Below, one piece after another: positions 1 through 8,637 of a stretch of DNA of 64,000 bases. Position 1 is the first letter of the stretch. Each line of letters begins with the position of its first letter. The notes under the pieces were generated by a model. The model was not told the origin of the DNA. It did not search any database and saw only the letters and a list, made by a program, of their open reading frames with translations. Both the position numbers and the translations under genes were made by a program. The stretch comes from Candidatus Flexicrinis proximus (lineage in GTDB: Bacteria; Chloroflexota; Anaerolineae; Aggregatilineales; Phototrophicaceae): the NCBI GenBank assembly GCA_016712885.1, contig JADJQF010000002.1, forward strand, positions 833,637 to 897,636, read 5' to 3'.

Positions 1-66
1 TTTGTCCGGATATTTTCCCAGCGCCGCTGCGACGCGATCCCCATGTTTCTGCTGAAGCGTATTCAT
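1..66 (-). CDS. nuoE: NADH-quinone oxidoreductase subunit E (N-terminal fragment)
   Basis: Only the first 22 codons lie in the window; the gene continues off the left edge. The start is the ATG at 64-66, preceded by a purine-rich GGACGACGG stretch. The fragment begins MNTLQQKHGDRVAAALGKYP, which resembles the start of the 24-kDa thioredoxin-like subunit (a basic residue-Tyr-Pro before the first helix). Position directly after nuoD in a nuoABCD series makes nuoE the expected gene. The sequence alone is too short to prove it. Confidence 0.55.
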   Translation of the reverse strand, partial: MNTLQQKHGDRVAAALGKYPDK

Positions 67-84
67 CCGTCGTCCGTCCTGTGG

Positions 85-1347
85 TTAGCGATCGCAATCG
101 CCCAGCACGATGTCCACACTGCCAATGATCGCGACAAGGTCGGCAATCATGTGATTCTGGGACATCTGCGGGATGGCTTGAATGTGCATAAACGACGGCG
201 TCTTGAAATGGATGCGGCGAGGTTTGTTGCCCCCCGTGCCATGCAGATAGCAGCCGATTTCGCCGCGTGGACTTTCAATCGCGGCGTACACTTCCTGGTC
301 CGGGGCGTTGAAGCCTTCGGTCCAGAGTTTGAAATGATGAATCACCGCTTCCATGCTCCTGCCCAGCTCGGCACGTGGCGGCGGAACAAATTTGCGGTCA
401 TTGCTGCGGAAACCACCGGATGCGCCAGGCAGCTTCTTTATCGCCTGGCGAATGATTTTATGGCTCTCGCGCATTTCACGCATACGGCAAAGATAGCGGT
501 CGTAAACATCACCGTGCTCGCCGAGCGGAACATCGAAGTCGTATTGTTCGTAACCGCTGTAGGGCAACGCCTTCCGAATGTCCCAGTTTACGCCGCTTCC
601 ACGCAGGCTGGCGCCGCTAACACCCCAGGCAAGCGCCACGTCCGGCTCAATGACACCAATTCCCTGCGTGCGGTCGAGCCACAGCGGGTTGGTGGTAAGG
701 AGTTTTTCGTAGTCATCGATACGGCGGGGGAAGTCCTCAAGGAATGCGTCCAGCGCCGGATAGAACTCCTCCGGGAAATCCCGCCAGACGCCGCCGGGGC
801 GCATGTAGCTGCCCATCATGCGCTGCCCGGAAAGCATCTCGAACATATCGAGAATCTTCTCACGTTCGCGGAAGCAGTAGAGGAAGACGCTCATCGCGCC
901 GAGGTCAATCGCATGTGTCCCGAGCCAAACCAGATGGCTCTGAATACGCGTGAGTTCGAGGGCCAGGACGCGCATCACCTGCGCGCGCTCAGGAACGTCG
1001 AGTTGTACCAGTTTTTCGACGGCCAGGCAGTAGACGGCATTGTTCGACATTGGCGCGAGATAGTCCATACGGTCCGTGCAGGTGACTGCCTTCTCGTAGG
1101 ACTTACTCTCAATCGTCTTTTCGATACCAGTATGCAGGAAACCCACGTCCGGCAGGCAGGTGATAATTTCCTCGCCGTCAAGTTCGAGCAGCAGGCGCAG
1201 CACGCCATGTGTTGAGGGATGATGCGGGCCCATGTTGAGCAGCATCGTCTCGCCTGTCAACGCACGCTCGCTGACGAGGTTTTTCACGTCGTCGAGGCTG
1301 CCTACCCATTCAGTGATTTGATTTTCTAGAGCCGCGTTTGCAGCCAT
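85..1347 (-). CDS. nuoD: NADH-quinone oxidoreductase subunit D (49 kDa)
   Basis: Subunit of the quinone-reducing arm of respiratory complex I. It sits at the membrane face, where with NuoB it forms the quinone pocket. The 420-residue protein has the family motif GPHHPSTHGVLR at about 40-51, DVGFLHTGIEK at about 67-77, and the conserved C-terminal end VDIVLGDCDR. Length is normal for a stand-alone NuoD, so it is not a NuoCD fusion. The start at the ATG ending at 1347 lies 15 bases after nuoC. It is the fourth gene of a co-directional nuoA-B-C-D-E series. No anomaly seen. Confidence 0.97.
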   Translation of the reverse strand: MAANAALENQITEWVGSLDDVKNLVSERALTGETMLLNMGPHHPSTHGVLRLLLELDGEEIITCLPDVGFLHTGIEKTIESKSYEKAVTCTDRMDYLAPMSNNAVYCLAVEKLVQLDVPERAQVMRVLALELTRIQSHLVWLGTHAIDLGAMSVFLYCFREREKILDMFEMLSGQRMMGSYMRPGGVWRDFPEEFYPALDAFLEDFPRRIDDYEKLLTTNPLWLDRTQGIGVIEPDVALAWGVSGASLRGSGVNWDIRKALPYSGYEQYDFDVPLGEHGDVYDRYLCRMREMRESHKIIRQAIKKLPGASGGFRSNDRKFVPPPRAELGRSMEAVIHHFKLWTEGFNAPDQEVYAAIESPRGEIGCYLHGTGGNKPRRIHFKTPSFMHIQAIPQMSQNHMIADLVAIIGSVDIVLGDCDR

Positions 1348-1362
1348 ATGGTCACACTCACT

Positions 1363-1911
1363 CTAGTCTTTGGCGAACGGCTTGTGTTTCATGATTTCCT
1401 CGGCGTTGAACGAGAACTGTACTGTCTCGTAGCCGAGTGGTGTATCGCGACGATGCGGATGCCCTTGCCAATCATCAGGCATAAGCAACCGGCGCGGGTC
1501 GGGGTGTCCGATGAAGCGAATGCCCATCAGGTCGGCAGCTTCGCGTTCAAGCCAGTTGGCAGCCGGCCAGATTGCAGAAACGGTGTCAACTGCCGGGTCG
1601 TCTTCGTCCAGATAGACCTTCACACGGATGCGCTTGTTATACAGCATCGAATAGATGTGATAACTCACACCAAAGCGGCCAGGGCGCGAAATCACGCCAC
1701 CAGGCTCCCAGTAGTCCACCGCGCTTATATCGCTCATGAAGTTGTAGATCAGGCCGGGGGTGTCGCGAAGAAAGTGCATGATGGGCAGGATATCGACAGG
1801 GTTAACGACCAGAGTCGTTTCACCCGCAAATTCGACCACATCCTGCAGGGCGCCTGGAAACGCGGATTTGACGCTCTCTACCGGGTCTTTGGCTGGGACG
1901 ATATTGACCAT
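1363..1911 (-). CDS. nuoC: NADH-quinone oxidoreductase subunit C (30 kDa)
   Basis: Hydrophilic connecting subunit of complex I. The C-terminal part carries the 30-kDa signature, EREAADLMGIRF followed by HPDPRRLLMPDDW, near residues 141-170. An upstream in-frame start at 1941 would overlap nuoB by 29 bases. I prefer the ATG at 1909-1911 (protein begins MVNIVPAKDP, 182 residues): it lies one base after the nuoB stop and has an AAGGA Shine-Dalgarno about 14 bases upstream. Tight spacing implies translational coupling with nuoB. Confidence 0.95.
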   Translation of the reverse strand: MVNIVPAKDPVESVKSAFPGALQDVVEFAGETTLVVNPVDILPIMHFLRDTPGLIYNFMSDISAVDYWEPGGVISRPGRFGVSYHIYSMLYNKRIRVKVYLDEDDPAVDTVSAIWPAANWLEREAADLMGIRFIGHPDPRRLLMPDDWQGHPHRRDTPLGYETVQFSFNAEEIMKHKPFAKD

Positions 1912-1912
1912 C

Positions 1913-2398
1913 TTAGTTCGCCCAATCCTTGATATGCTCACCCATGATCTTCTCGTGCAGGGTTAGGATACCGTGCATGAGTTGTTCTGGGCGCGGCGGG
2001 CAACCCGCCACGTAGACATCAACCGGGATGATCTCGTCGACACCCTGCACAACCGCGTAATTGTTATAGACGCCCCCGCAGGAAGCGCAGTCGCCCATCG
2101 AGATAACCCACTTGGGGTTTGACATCTGATCGTAGAGGGTACGGACGACCGGAGCCATCTTGCGCGTAACGCGTCCGGCAACAATCATCAGGTCGGCCTG
2201 ACGCGGACTGGCGCGGTTCAGCTCCATCCCAAAACGCGAAAGGTCGTAGCGACCGCCCTGCGTGCTCATATACTCAATCGCGCAGCAGGCCAGACCAAAC
2301 AACAGCGGCCATGTAGCGCCGGTGCGTGCCCAGTTGATTGCAGTCTCAAGTGTCGTCGTGACGACGCCGAGATTACCCAGCTTCGGTGTTATTCCCAT
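1913..2398 (-). CDS. nuoB: NADH-quinone oxidoreductase subunit B (20 kDa)
   Basis: Carries the N2 [4Fe-4S] cluster, the last electron carrier before quinone. All four ligand cysteines are visible: the tandem pair in FGLACCAIEYMS, one in SMGDCASCGG and one in VAGCPPRP. A GTG at 2417-2419 would add seven residues. I chose the ATG at 2396-2398 (MGITPKLGN, 161 residues) because a GAAGAAGGG Shine-Dalgarno sits about 10 bases before it. The start overlaps the end of nuoA by 10 bases, typical of coupled nuo operons. Confidence 0.96.
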   Translation of the reverse strand: MGITPKLGNLGVVTTTLETAINWARTGATWPLLFGLACCAIEYMSTQGGRYDLSRFGMELNRASPRQADLMIVAGRVTRKMAPVVRTLYDQMSNPKWVISMGDCASCGGVYNNYAVVQGVDEIIPVDVYVAGCPPRPEQLMHGILTLHEKIMGEHIKDWAN

Positions 2399-2748
2399 TC
2401 CAGGGCGCCCTTCTTCCACTCGTACACGAGACCAACGGTAAGGATCACGACGAATAAGCCCATAACAGCCAGACCGTAGAGGCCGAGGTCGCGGAACACA
2501 ACCGCGAAGGGCAAAAAGAAGATGACTTCAACGTCGAAAAGGATGAAAAGCACGGCCACGAGGTAGAATTTTACCGGCATACGGCGCGTGCCGGGTCCGA
2601 TAGGCTTCATACCCGACTCGTAAGGAGCCGTCTTACGCGAGGTGGGCTTATGGGGGCCAAATATACGTGAGATAACAAGGATGATGAGGGCTAACCCAAT
2701 AGCCAATAGAACCATCACCCCGATGGGCGCGAACGCTTGCAGAGCCAT
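2389..2748 (-). CDS. nuoA: NADH-quinone oxidoreductase subunit A
   Basis: Small membrane subunit of complex I. The 119-residue protein has three hydrophobic helices (about 8-28, 62-85, 90-110). The family's conserved loop between helices 1 and 2 reads YESGMKPIGPGTRRMPVKFY, with the acidic EVIFFLPFA segment in helix 2. It is the first gene of the nuo series. The 160-base upstream region contains a candidate promoter, so the operon probably starts here. Confidence 0.95.
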   Translation of the reverse strand: MALQAFAPIGVMVLLAIGLALIILVISRIFGPHKPTSRKTAPYESGMKPIGPGTRRMPVKFYLVAVLFILFDVEVIFFLPFAVVFRDLGLYGLAVMGLFVVILTVGLVYEWKKGALEWE

Positions 2749-2799
2749 ACTCAGCCCTCGAATTCCGATTGTTCATTTTCGCACAATTAACTCAGGTAC

Positions 2800-2829
2800 A
2801 GGTTAGCATAACGGGCGAGTGATTGTCAA
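2800..2829 (-). promoter_or_regulatory. Candidate sigma-70 promoter of the nuo operon
   Basis: On the minus strand a perfect -35 TTGACA (2824-2829) is followed after 18 bases by TAACCT (2800-2805). It lies about 50 bases upstream of the nuoA start, between nuoA and the end of the FG-GAP gene. The -10 match is imperfect, so this is a candidate only. Confidence 0.45.
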
Positions 2830-2910
2830 ATTCACTCCCGGTTAAATTCCTGCCTGATAGTCGGAATATGATACCGCAAACGCTAAGGCTCGTAAAGCAA
2901 AAATGTCGCG

Positions 2911-4284
2911 TTAATTGGGATAGACAACGGTGTACTGGCGATCGATCTGCGCGATATCGAGAAGCGTCGTTGCGCCGTCGGGCCAAAGCACCTCGACTGC
3001 AAGTTCCTCGCTGGGTTCAGGCCCCAGTCCAAAGTGCGCTACTGGCTCCATCTGACACAGATAGCCGCTCCCGGCATCGATGGCGCGAATCTGAGTTCGG
3101 TCGGGAGCATGCAGCCTGACAACAGCGCCGCGTGCAGGAGCGCCGTGTGCAGTCAGCGGAAGTACACGGAGCCAATGAGAGAGGTTCGGGTGCGGGGCAT
3201 ACAATGTAAGGGGCTGCAGCCCAGACTCGCCGTGCGCGACCAGTAGTTCGAGCCGGCCATCCTTATTGATATCAGCGATCGCGGCGCCAGTCCCCAGCCC
3301 ATATGTTTCAACCGCAGCACCGATATTCAGACGCACCCAGCGGCCTTCGCGGAACCCAAACAGACGGTTCGGTTCGCCCAGGTTATTGAAGAACAGCTCT
3401 TCGTATCCGTCGTTATCAAAATCTGCCGCGATGACCGTTCGCACGCGGCTTGGCAGCGCAAGCTCCGCGGGCGCGGCGTTTCGGAACGAGCCGGATTCCG
3501 TTCTTACGAACATCCTGTGGGGTCCTTCCCAGTTGCCGTAAACGAGGTCAAAATTGCCGTCGCCGTTTACATCCAACACGGTAATCCCACGCACATTTTC
3601 GAGTGAGTCGCTCACGCCGTACCGTTCAGCGACCTCAGCAAAGGTGCCGTCGCCGTTATTCATAAAGAGGAAGTTAGGGCCGCGTTCGTTCCCGGCGAAT
3701 ACATCCATTCGCGAGGTAACGAGCGGGAGCGAGACGAGTGACCTGCCTCCGGCAATCAGATCGACACCGACCCTGCCGCTCACATCTTCGATCAGGCCGC
3801 GGTGATTGAGTTCGTAAAGACGCATCGGGCCGCCATAGTTGGCGACAAAGAACCCGTAATTCCCCTGTCCGTTACGGTCAACACAGGCGACAGATCGCCC
3901 AGCAGTCATATTCGCGGCGAGTTGGTTTTCCTCCAGACCAAAGAGGTCAACCCAACGCGCACCGCGATTCAGGAACAGGCGATCCCCGAAGCGCTTGAGC
4001 CCGTCGAAGGTATCCGTATTGAGTACGTATAGCTCTTCCCGACCATCGCCATTGATGTCAGCGGCAGCAACCCCAATGGCCTGGCGTTCTGGATCAGCCA
4101 GTGTCTCATCGGCGATGTCAGTCAGTACCCGGCCGTTCCACTTCAGCACCCGATTCGGGAACCCGAATCCTGCAACGAATATCTCAAACTCACTATCACC
4201 GTCAATATCGGTGACGGCAACCCCATAGCTCAACTGCGGCGTATTGATGCGGATGAGATGCGAAATGTCTGTAAACACACTCAC
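2911..4284 (-). CDS. FG-GAP/VCBS repeat protein with ASPIC/UnbV C-terminal domain (CRTAC1-like)
   Basis: The 457-residue protein is built of FG-GAP beta-propeller repeats, each with a calcium-binding-like DxDGDGxxD loop (for example DIDGDSEFE, DINGDGREELY, DVNGDGNFDLVY, DFDNDGYEELFF, DINKDGRLELL). The last 90 residues look like an ASPIC/UnbV domain (ARGAVVRLHAPDRTQIRAID ... VEVLWPDGATTLLDI). Relatives are usually extracellular, but no signal peptide is visible at the N-terminus MSVFTDISHLIRIN. Substrate and role are unknown. The start overlaps the rpoD stop by 4 bases (ATGA), so the two genes are probably translationally coupled, an unexpected partner for a sigma factor. Confidence 0.85.
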   Translation of the reverse strand: MSVFTDISHLIRINTPQLSYGVAVTDIDGDSEFEIFVAGFGFPNRVLKWNGRVLTDIADETLADPERQAIGVAAADINGDGREELYVLNTDTFDGLKRFGDRLFLNRGARWVDLFGLEENQLAANMTAGRSVACVDRNGQGNYGFFVANYGGPMRLYELNHRGLIEDVSGRVGVDLIAGGRSLVSLPLVTSRMDVFAGNERGPNFLFMNNGDGTFAEVAERYGVSDSLENVRGITVLDVNGDGNFDLVYGNWEGPHRMFVRTESGSFRNAAPAELALPSRVRTVIAADFDNDGYEELFFNNLGEPNRLFGFREGRWVRLNIGAAVETYGLGTGAAIADINKDGRLELLVAHGESGLQPLTLYAPHPNLSHWLRVLPLTAHGAPARGAVVRLHAPDRTQIRAIDAGSGYLCQMEPVAHFGLGPEPSEELAVEVLWPDGATTLLDIAQIDRQYTVVYPN

Positions 4285-5867
4285 ATATCCAGATAGTCTC
4301 GCAGTTGACGACTGCGGGTGGGATGACGCAATTTACGAAGCGCCTTCGCCTCGATCTGACGCACGCGTTCGCGGGTTACTCCGAAGTATTTGCCGACTTC
4401 TTCCAGCGTCCGGTCCTGGCCGTCGAGCAAACCGTAGCGCATCTCGAGGACCTCGCGTTCGCGGTCGCTCAAGACGCCGAGAGCTTGCTGCATCTGCTCT
4501 TTGAGCAGTTGACGTGTGGCTGACTCCGCCGGGCCGGGCGTTTTGTCGTCAGGAATAAAGTCGCCGTACTGGCTGCTCTCCTCCTGCCCGACTGGCTGAT
4601 CCAGGCTGAGCGGTTCCTGGCTAACACGCAGGATTTTGCGCACCTTCTGAGCAGCACGGCGGAGCTTGCGCTGCAGCCCGGCTTCCAGCGGAATCCCCTG
4701 CTCCTTTAAGTACTTGATCGCTTTCGTTTCCTCCACCGTGAGGAAGTCCATCTCAAGGGCGATCTGCTCAGCCGAAGGTTCCGAACCCGTCAGCTGCAAC
4801 AATTGGCGTTGAACCCTGACAAGCCGGTTGATCGTCTCGACCATGTGCACGGGAATGCGAATTGTGCGCGCCTGGTCAGCGATTGCACGGCTGATCGCCT
4901 GGCGGATCCACCAGGTCGCATAGGTGCTGAACTTGAAACCCTTGGTATGGTCAAATTTGGCAACTGCGCGAAGCAGGCCGATATTGCCTTCCTGAATGAG
5001 GTCAAGGAAGTTGATGCCGCGTCCCATGTAACGCTTGGCGACACTCACGACAAGGCGAAGGTTCGCGCGGGTCAAGGCTTCGCTTGCCGCTTCAGCTCGG
5101 CGCTCGATCAACTCATACTGGTCAATCAAGGCGTCAACCGCATCTTCGTCGCCCATAAGCAGGCGGCTGAAATAGGAGGAATCTGGAAGCTGACCGGTTT
5201 CACGCAGGACTTTCTTCAGTGCGACAAACTGTTTCGCCGGCACAAAGTAGAAACCCTGCATATAGCCAAACAGAAATGCGGCAAATTCGGTCCAGGGCTC
5301 ATCCCGCCCCCATTCACGCTGGCGCAAATAGGCACGCACATAGGATTTCCCCTCAGGGTCGGCGCCGCTGTTGATCGCTTGCACTTCTTCGATCACCTTG
5401 AGCGCTTCGGGGGGCTCCACCTTCAGTTTGGCCGACCGCTTGAGGATCTCACCCCAGTTCTGAAGGGTTGAGCTGTATGCCAGTTCGACTACTTCATGCG
5501 GTTCCGGCAACCCCTTCCCATCCTTGCCCTTCTTGTCTGGCGAGGAGAGCTTGTCGATGAACTCCTGCAGCATATGGTTGGCGGCCAGCTGGGTGCTCAG
5601 CCAGACCTCGCGGTTGCCGTCCAAAAGCGGAACCTGGCCGATTTCCTTGAGGTACATCCTGACTGGATCGTCGGTCGAGACGGCGCCGTCGATCTGAAGG
5701 TCTGAGAGATCATCGTCCAGATCCTCTTCTGCGCCTGGATGAAAGTCGGCTTCGTCCGGCTGGGACGATGCGGAGGCTTCGCCCAAATCGTCATCATCAA
5801 CAGCGTCCACTTCATCGAAGTCTTCTTCGAAGCCAACATCATCGCTGAAATCGTCGTTGTCTGGCAT
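4281..5867 (-). CDS. rpoD: RNA polymerase primary sigma factor (sigma-70, RpoD)
   Basis: Housekeeping sigma factor. An acidic N-terminus (about 1-65) is followed by region 1.2 (DDPVRMYLKEIGQVPLL), a non-conserved insert, then region 2 (TRANLRLVVSVAKRYMGRG, FLDLIQEGNIGL, FSTYATWWIRQAI). Region 3 follows, and region 4 has a helix-turn-helix (LEEVGKYFGVTRERVRQIE). At 528 residues it is a full-length primary sigma factor. The start is the ATG at 5865-5867 with AGGA 9 bases upstream; a GTG at 5888 would leave only 9 bases to dnaG. Order dnaG-rpoD is the classical macromolecular synthesis pairing. Confidence 0.97.
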   Translation of the reverse strand: MPDNDDFSDDVGFEEDFDEVDAVDDDDLGEASASSQPDEADFHPGAEEDLDDDLSDLQIDGAVSTDDPVRMYLKEIGQVPLLDGNREVWLSTQLAANHMLQEFIDKLSSPDKKGKDGKGLPEPHEVVELAYSSTLQNWGEILKRSAKLKVEPPEALKVIEEVQAINSGADPEGKSYVRAYLRQREWGRDEPWTEFAAFLFGYMQGFYFVPAKQFVALKKVLRETGQLPDSSYFSRLLMGDEDAVDALIDQYELIERRAEAASEALTRANLRLVVSVAKRYMGRGINFLDLIQEGNIGLLRAVAKFDHTKGFKFSTYATWWIRQAISRAIADQARTIRIPVHMVETINRLVRVQRQLLQLTGSEPSAEQIALEMDFLTVEETKAIKYLKEQGIPLEAGLQRKLRRAAQKVRKILRVSQEPLSLDQPVGQEESSQYGDFIPDDKTPGPAESATRQLLKEQMQQALGVLSDREREVLEMRYGLLDGQDRTLEEVGKYFGVTRERVRQIEAKALRKLRHPTRSRQLRDYLDM

Positions 5868-5897
5868 ACGTTTTCCTATTCTTTCCACCCCGCTATA

Positions 5898-8006
5898 TTA
5901 CCGTAACCTGCCACCGAGTTCAGCGTCCAAGAGTCGCTTTGCCCTCAATAAGGGAGGTGTCAGCTTAAATATCGATTTAGCCTGCTGCTGATTTTCTGCC
6001 GCTTCTGCCTCCGCGAGCATGAGTTGAAGATCTTCGCTTTCGCGCTGGATACGCCGCAGGCGCAGCCGCAGCGTAGTACGGATCAGGTCGTCCTGAGCAA
6101 TCTCCGGCCCCATGATTCGCTGCTGAAGCATCGTCCAGGCAACAGCCGCATCCCCTTCAAAGCGCGACCTGATACTATCGCGCAAGATATCCTGTCGCGC
6201 CATGCGAAGCCGATCTACTATCTCGACCCCTTGTGTTGCGATCCCCTGATTGATCGCATCCGTGTGCGCCAGCGCGTCCTGATTAATCGCGTCGCTCAGA
6301 ACCTTCCAAACGATCTGATGAGCGGTATCCGAAAAGTCGAGTTCATGCAAATCCGCAAATGGCCCCTCCATCAGCGGGCGTTCATCGCCAGCAAGCAGAC
6401 GCAGGCGGCGATTTATATGGTAGAGCCACATCGGCTGGTCGATGAGATACTGTAGGCAGTGAACTTCGAGAAGCATGTCGCCCGAGGGGGCTACAAACCC
6501 AGCGACACTTCGCGGCTGGGACGGCTCGGGCTCCGGTCCATCATAAGGGACCGGGTCGCCAAACTCATCGAATTCGGGAGGGGGTTCAGTATATTGCGTG
6601 GGGGGCAGGTCATCCGGAATGTCCTGAGTTCGCGGCCTAGGCGCTGAGCGCGGCTGTTTGGCGTTTTCGCGCGCTTCGGCCGCTGCCCAGGCTAACAGGG
6701 TCTTCTCCGCAATCTTGAGGCGTGCCGCCAGTTTTTGCAGGTTGTCCTGCTTATAAAGGTCGCGCTCAGACGCCATGAGCAGCGGCAGCAGCCGCCTCGC
6801 GACGGATTCCTTTTCCATGATGGACGCGTTATGCGGTAGATCGCGGGTTTCAAAGTCGATCACGAAGTCGGCAACCGGGCGATAAGAAGCGACGATATTG
6901 GACCACTCATTCGGAGATTCCCTGATGAAGTCGTCAGGGTCCTTCGCGCCGGGGATGTTCAACACACCGATCTCAATTTGCAGGCGACCGGCGTAGTCCT
7001 CACTCAGGGCACGCCGCGCCACTTCCAGGCTGCGCATGGTGGCATTCTGACCCGCAGCGTCGCTGTCGAGCGCCAACAGGACACGCTTGGCGTATTTAGG
7101 GGCAACCAGCTTCAACTGCTGATCGGTAAGGGCGGTGCCCATTTGGGCGACAACATTCCCAAAGCCTGCCTGTTGTGCGGTAATCGCATCGAGATAGCCT
7201 TCGACGATGACGACGGTTTCAGATTCGCGTATCGCAGCCTTTGCCGTGTCCAGGCCGAACAAGAGACGACTCTTATTGAATAGCGGCGTTTCAGGCGTAT
7301 TGAGGTACTTCGGATTGTCCTCTGCCTTGAGTGCACGCGCGCCAAAGCCCACCACTCGCCCCCGGTCGTCACGAATCGGGATGATCAGGCGATTACGGAA
7401 GCGATCATATACCCGCCCGTGCTCGTTGCGGATAGCCATCCCGGACTCAATGATCTCGTCTTCGCTGTAGCCGATCTGCTTGAGCAAGTCGGTCAAGGTC
7501 GTCCAGTCAGGCGGGGCGTACCCGATCAGGAACTTTCCGATGGTTTCATCGGTGAGCGCCCGTTTTCTGATGGCATAATCGAGTGTTTCGCGCGCGGACT
7601 GCCGGTGAGCAGCAGGCGCACTGTCAGGAAAGGTCAGCCATTGATTGAACGTCTCGGCGGAAGTACGCAGCAGGCCCCGCAGTTTCTCAGCGCGTTCTTC
7701 CTGATCGCGCTGTTCCGGGGTTCGCTTCTTCAGTTGGACGCCGGTTTGCTGGGCCAACTCCTGCAGCGCTTCGGTGAACGACCATCCGTGACGCTTCATG
7801 GCAAAGTTGATGACATCGCCGCCAGTCGCGCACGCGCCGTAACAACGCCAGGACTGCCGCACTGGATCTACGACAAAGGAGGGTGTCTTCTCGCTGTGAA
7901 ACGGGCATGGCGCCTTGTACGTCCGGCCTGCCTTCTTGAGCGGGACATACTGCGTCACATAATTCACGATATCGAGACGGGCTTTGATTTCGTCGGCGAC
8001 AGACAT
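5898..8006 (-). CDS. dnaG: DNA primase DnaG
   Basis: Makes RNA primers at the replication fork. The N-terminal CHC2 zinc finger is at 34-59 (CPFHSEKTPSF ... CYGACATGG). The catalytic core and Toprim domain (VVIVEGYLDAITAQQ, LLALDSDAAGQNA) fall around 255-345, and a helical C-terminal region probably binds the replicative helicase. The zinc finger has C-x3-C spacing in its second half where most bacterial DnaG proteins have C-x2-C; the same spacing appears in the element-borne primase at 57.8 kb. Length 702 residues, somewhat long because of a Pro-rich linker at about 460-520. Confidence 0.96.
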   Translation of the reverse strand: MSVADEIKARLDIVNYVTQYVPLKKAGRTYKAPCPFHSEKTPSFVVDPVRQSWRCYGACATGGDVINFAMKRHGWSFTEALQELAQQTGVQLKKRTPEQRDQEERAEKLRGLLRTSAETFNQWLTFPDSAPAAHRQSARETLDYAIRKRALTDETIGKFLIGYAPPDWTTLTDLLKQIGYSEDEIIESGMAIRNEHGRVYDRFRNRLIIPIRDDRGRVVGFGARALKAEDNPKYLNTPETPLFNKSRLLFGLDTAKAAIRESETVVIVEGYLDAITAQQAGFGNVVAQMGTALTDQQLKLVAPKYAKRVLLALDSDAAGQNATMRSLEVARRALSEDYAGRLQIEIGVLNIPGAKDPDDFIRESPNEWSNIVASYRPVADFVIDFETRDLPHNASIMEKESVARRLLPLLMASERDLYKQDNLQKLAARLKIAEKTLLAWAAAEARENAKQPRSAPRPRTQDIPDDLPPTQYTEPPPEFDEFGDPVPYDGPEPEPSQPRSVAGFVAPSGDMLLEVHCLQYLIDQPMWLYHINRRLRLLAGDERPLMEGPFADLHELDFSDTAHQIVWKVLSDAINQDALAHTDAINQGIATQGVEIVDRLRMARQDILRDSIRSRFEGDAAVAWTMLQQRIMGPEIAQDDLIRTTLRLRLRRIQRESEDLQLMLAEAEAAENQQQAKSIFKLTPPLLRAKRLLDAELGGRLR

Positions 8007-8032
8007 ACGATTCTTTCGAAAGGATATGTTCG

Positions 8033-8062
8033 ATTCTAATGTACTGCTACCCTTAAGGACAA
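8033..8062 (-). promoter_or_regulatory. Candidate promoter for dnaG-rpoD
   Basis: Minus strand: TTGTCC (8057-8062), an 18-base spacer, then TAGAAT (8033-8038), about 27 bases before the dnaG start. The same intergenic region holds a plus-strand TATACT at 8080-8085 that could be the -10 of the divergent DUF427 gene, but I see no good -35 for it. Confidence 0.4.
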
Positions 8063-8118
8063 CGGCGCGATCCCACTGCTATACTGTTCGTAAATTGCCC
8101 ACGTCAGGATTGAACTGT

Positions 8119-8616
8119 ATGGTATTTGCGCAGCGCATCCCACCAGGCCCAAACCAGGAGTCAGTTTGGGACTATCCGCGGCCGCCGCGTGTCGAACCTA
8201 CCCATAGACGCATCATGATTGAGATTGCTGGGATCGTTATCGCAGATACGACCCATGCCTTCCGGGTTTTGGAGACCAGCCATCCTCCGGTGTATTATCT
8301 GCCAGCAGTAGACATTCGTATGCAGTACTTGACCCCGAGTCCGCATCGATCTTTCTGTGAGTTCAAAGGCTATGCGAATTACTGGTCAGTCGCAGTTGGC
8401 CAGCGCATCGAAGAAGACTGCGCCTGGAGCTACGAGCACCCCAGCGCGGGATATGAGCCGATACGGGGCCATATCGCTTTTTACGCCGGTCGAATGGATG
8501 TTTGCATGGTCGATTCAGAGGTCGTGGTCCCACAGCCAGGCGGGTTTTATGGCGGATGGATCACGATAGACGTCGTTGGACCGTTCAAAGGCGAGCCAAA
8601 CACGCGGGGTTGGTAA
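8119..8616 (+). CDS. DUF427 family protein
   Basis: The 165-residue protein matches the DUF427 pattern. An R-IMIEIAGIVIADTTHAFRV strand is followed by ETSHPPVYYLPAVDI. Then come CEFKGYANYW and a C-terminal GHIAFYAGRMD segment, as in the beta-tent fold of this family. Biochemical function is not established. The longer open frame begins at 7984. I start at the ATG 8119 (MVFAQRIPPG) because AGGA lies 9 bases upstream and the upstream extension overlaps the divergent dnaG promoter. A histidine kinase gene follows after 21 bases, so the two are probably co-transcribed. Confidence 0.8.
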   Translation: MVFAQRIPPGPNQESVWDYPRPPRVEPTHRRIMIEIAGIVIADTTHAFRVLETSHPPVYYLPAVDIRMQYLTPSPHRSFCEFKGYANYWSVAVGQRIEEDCAWSYEHPSAGYEPIRGHIAFYAGRMDVCMVDSEVVVPQPGGFYGGWITIDVVGPFKGEPNTRGW

Positions 8617-8637
8617 GGACATTGGAGCCGTGCGCAC

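Noticed and set aside
43..1215. 390-codon plus-strand open frame
   Set aside because: Exactly antisense to nuoD, whose motifs are unambiguous; the translation has no family features.
4803..5471. 222-codon plus-strand open frame
   Set aside because: Antisense to rpoD regions 2-3; a by-product of codon bias.
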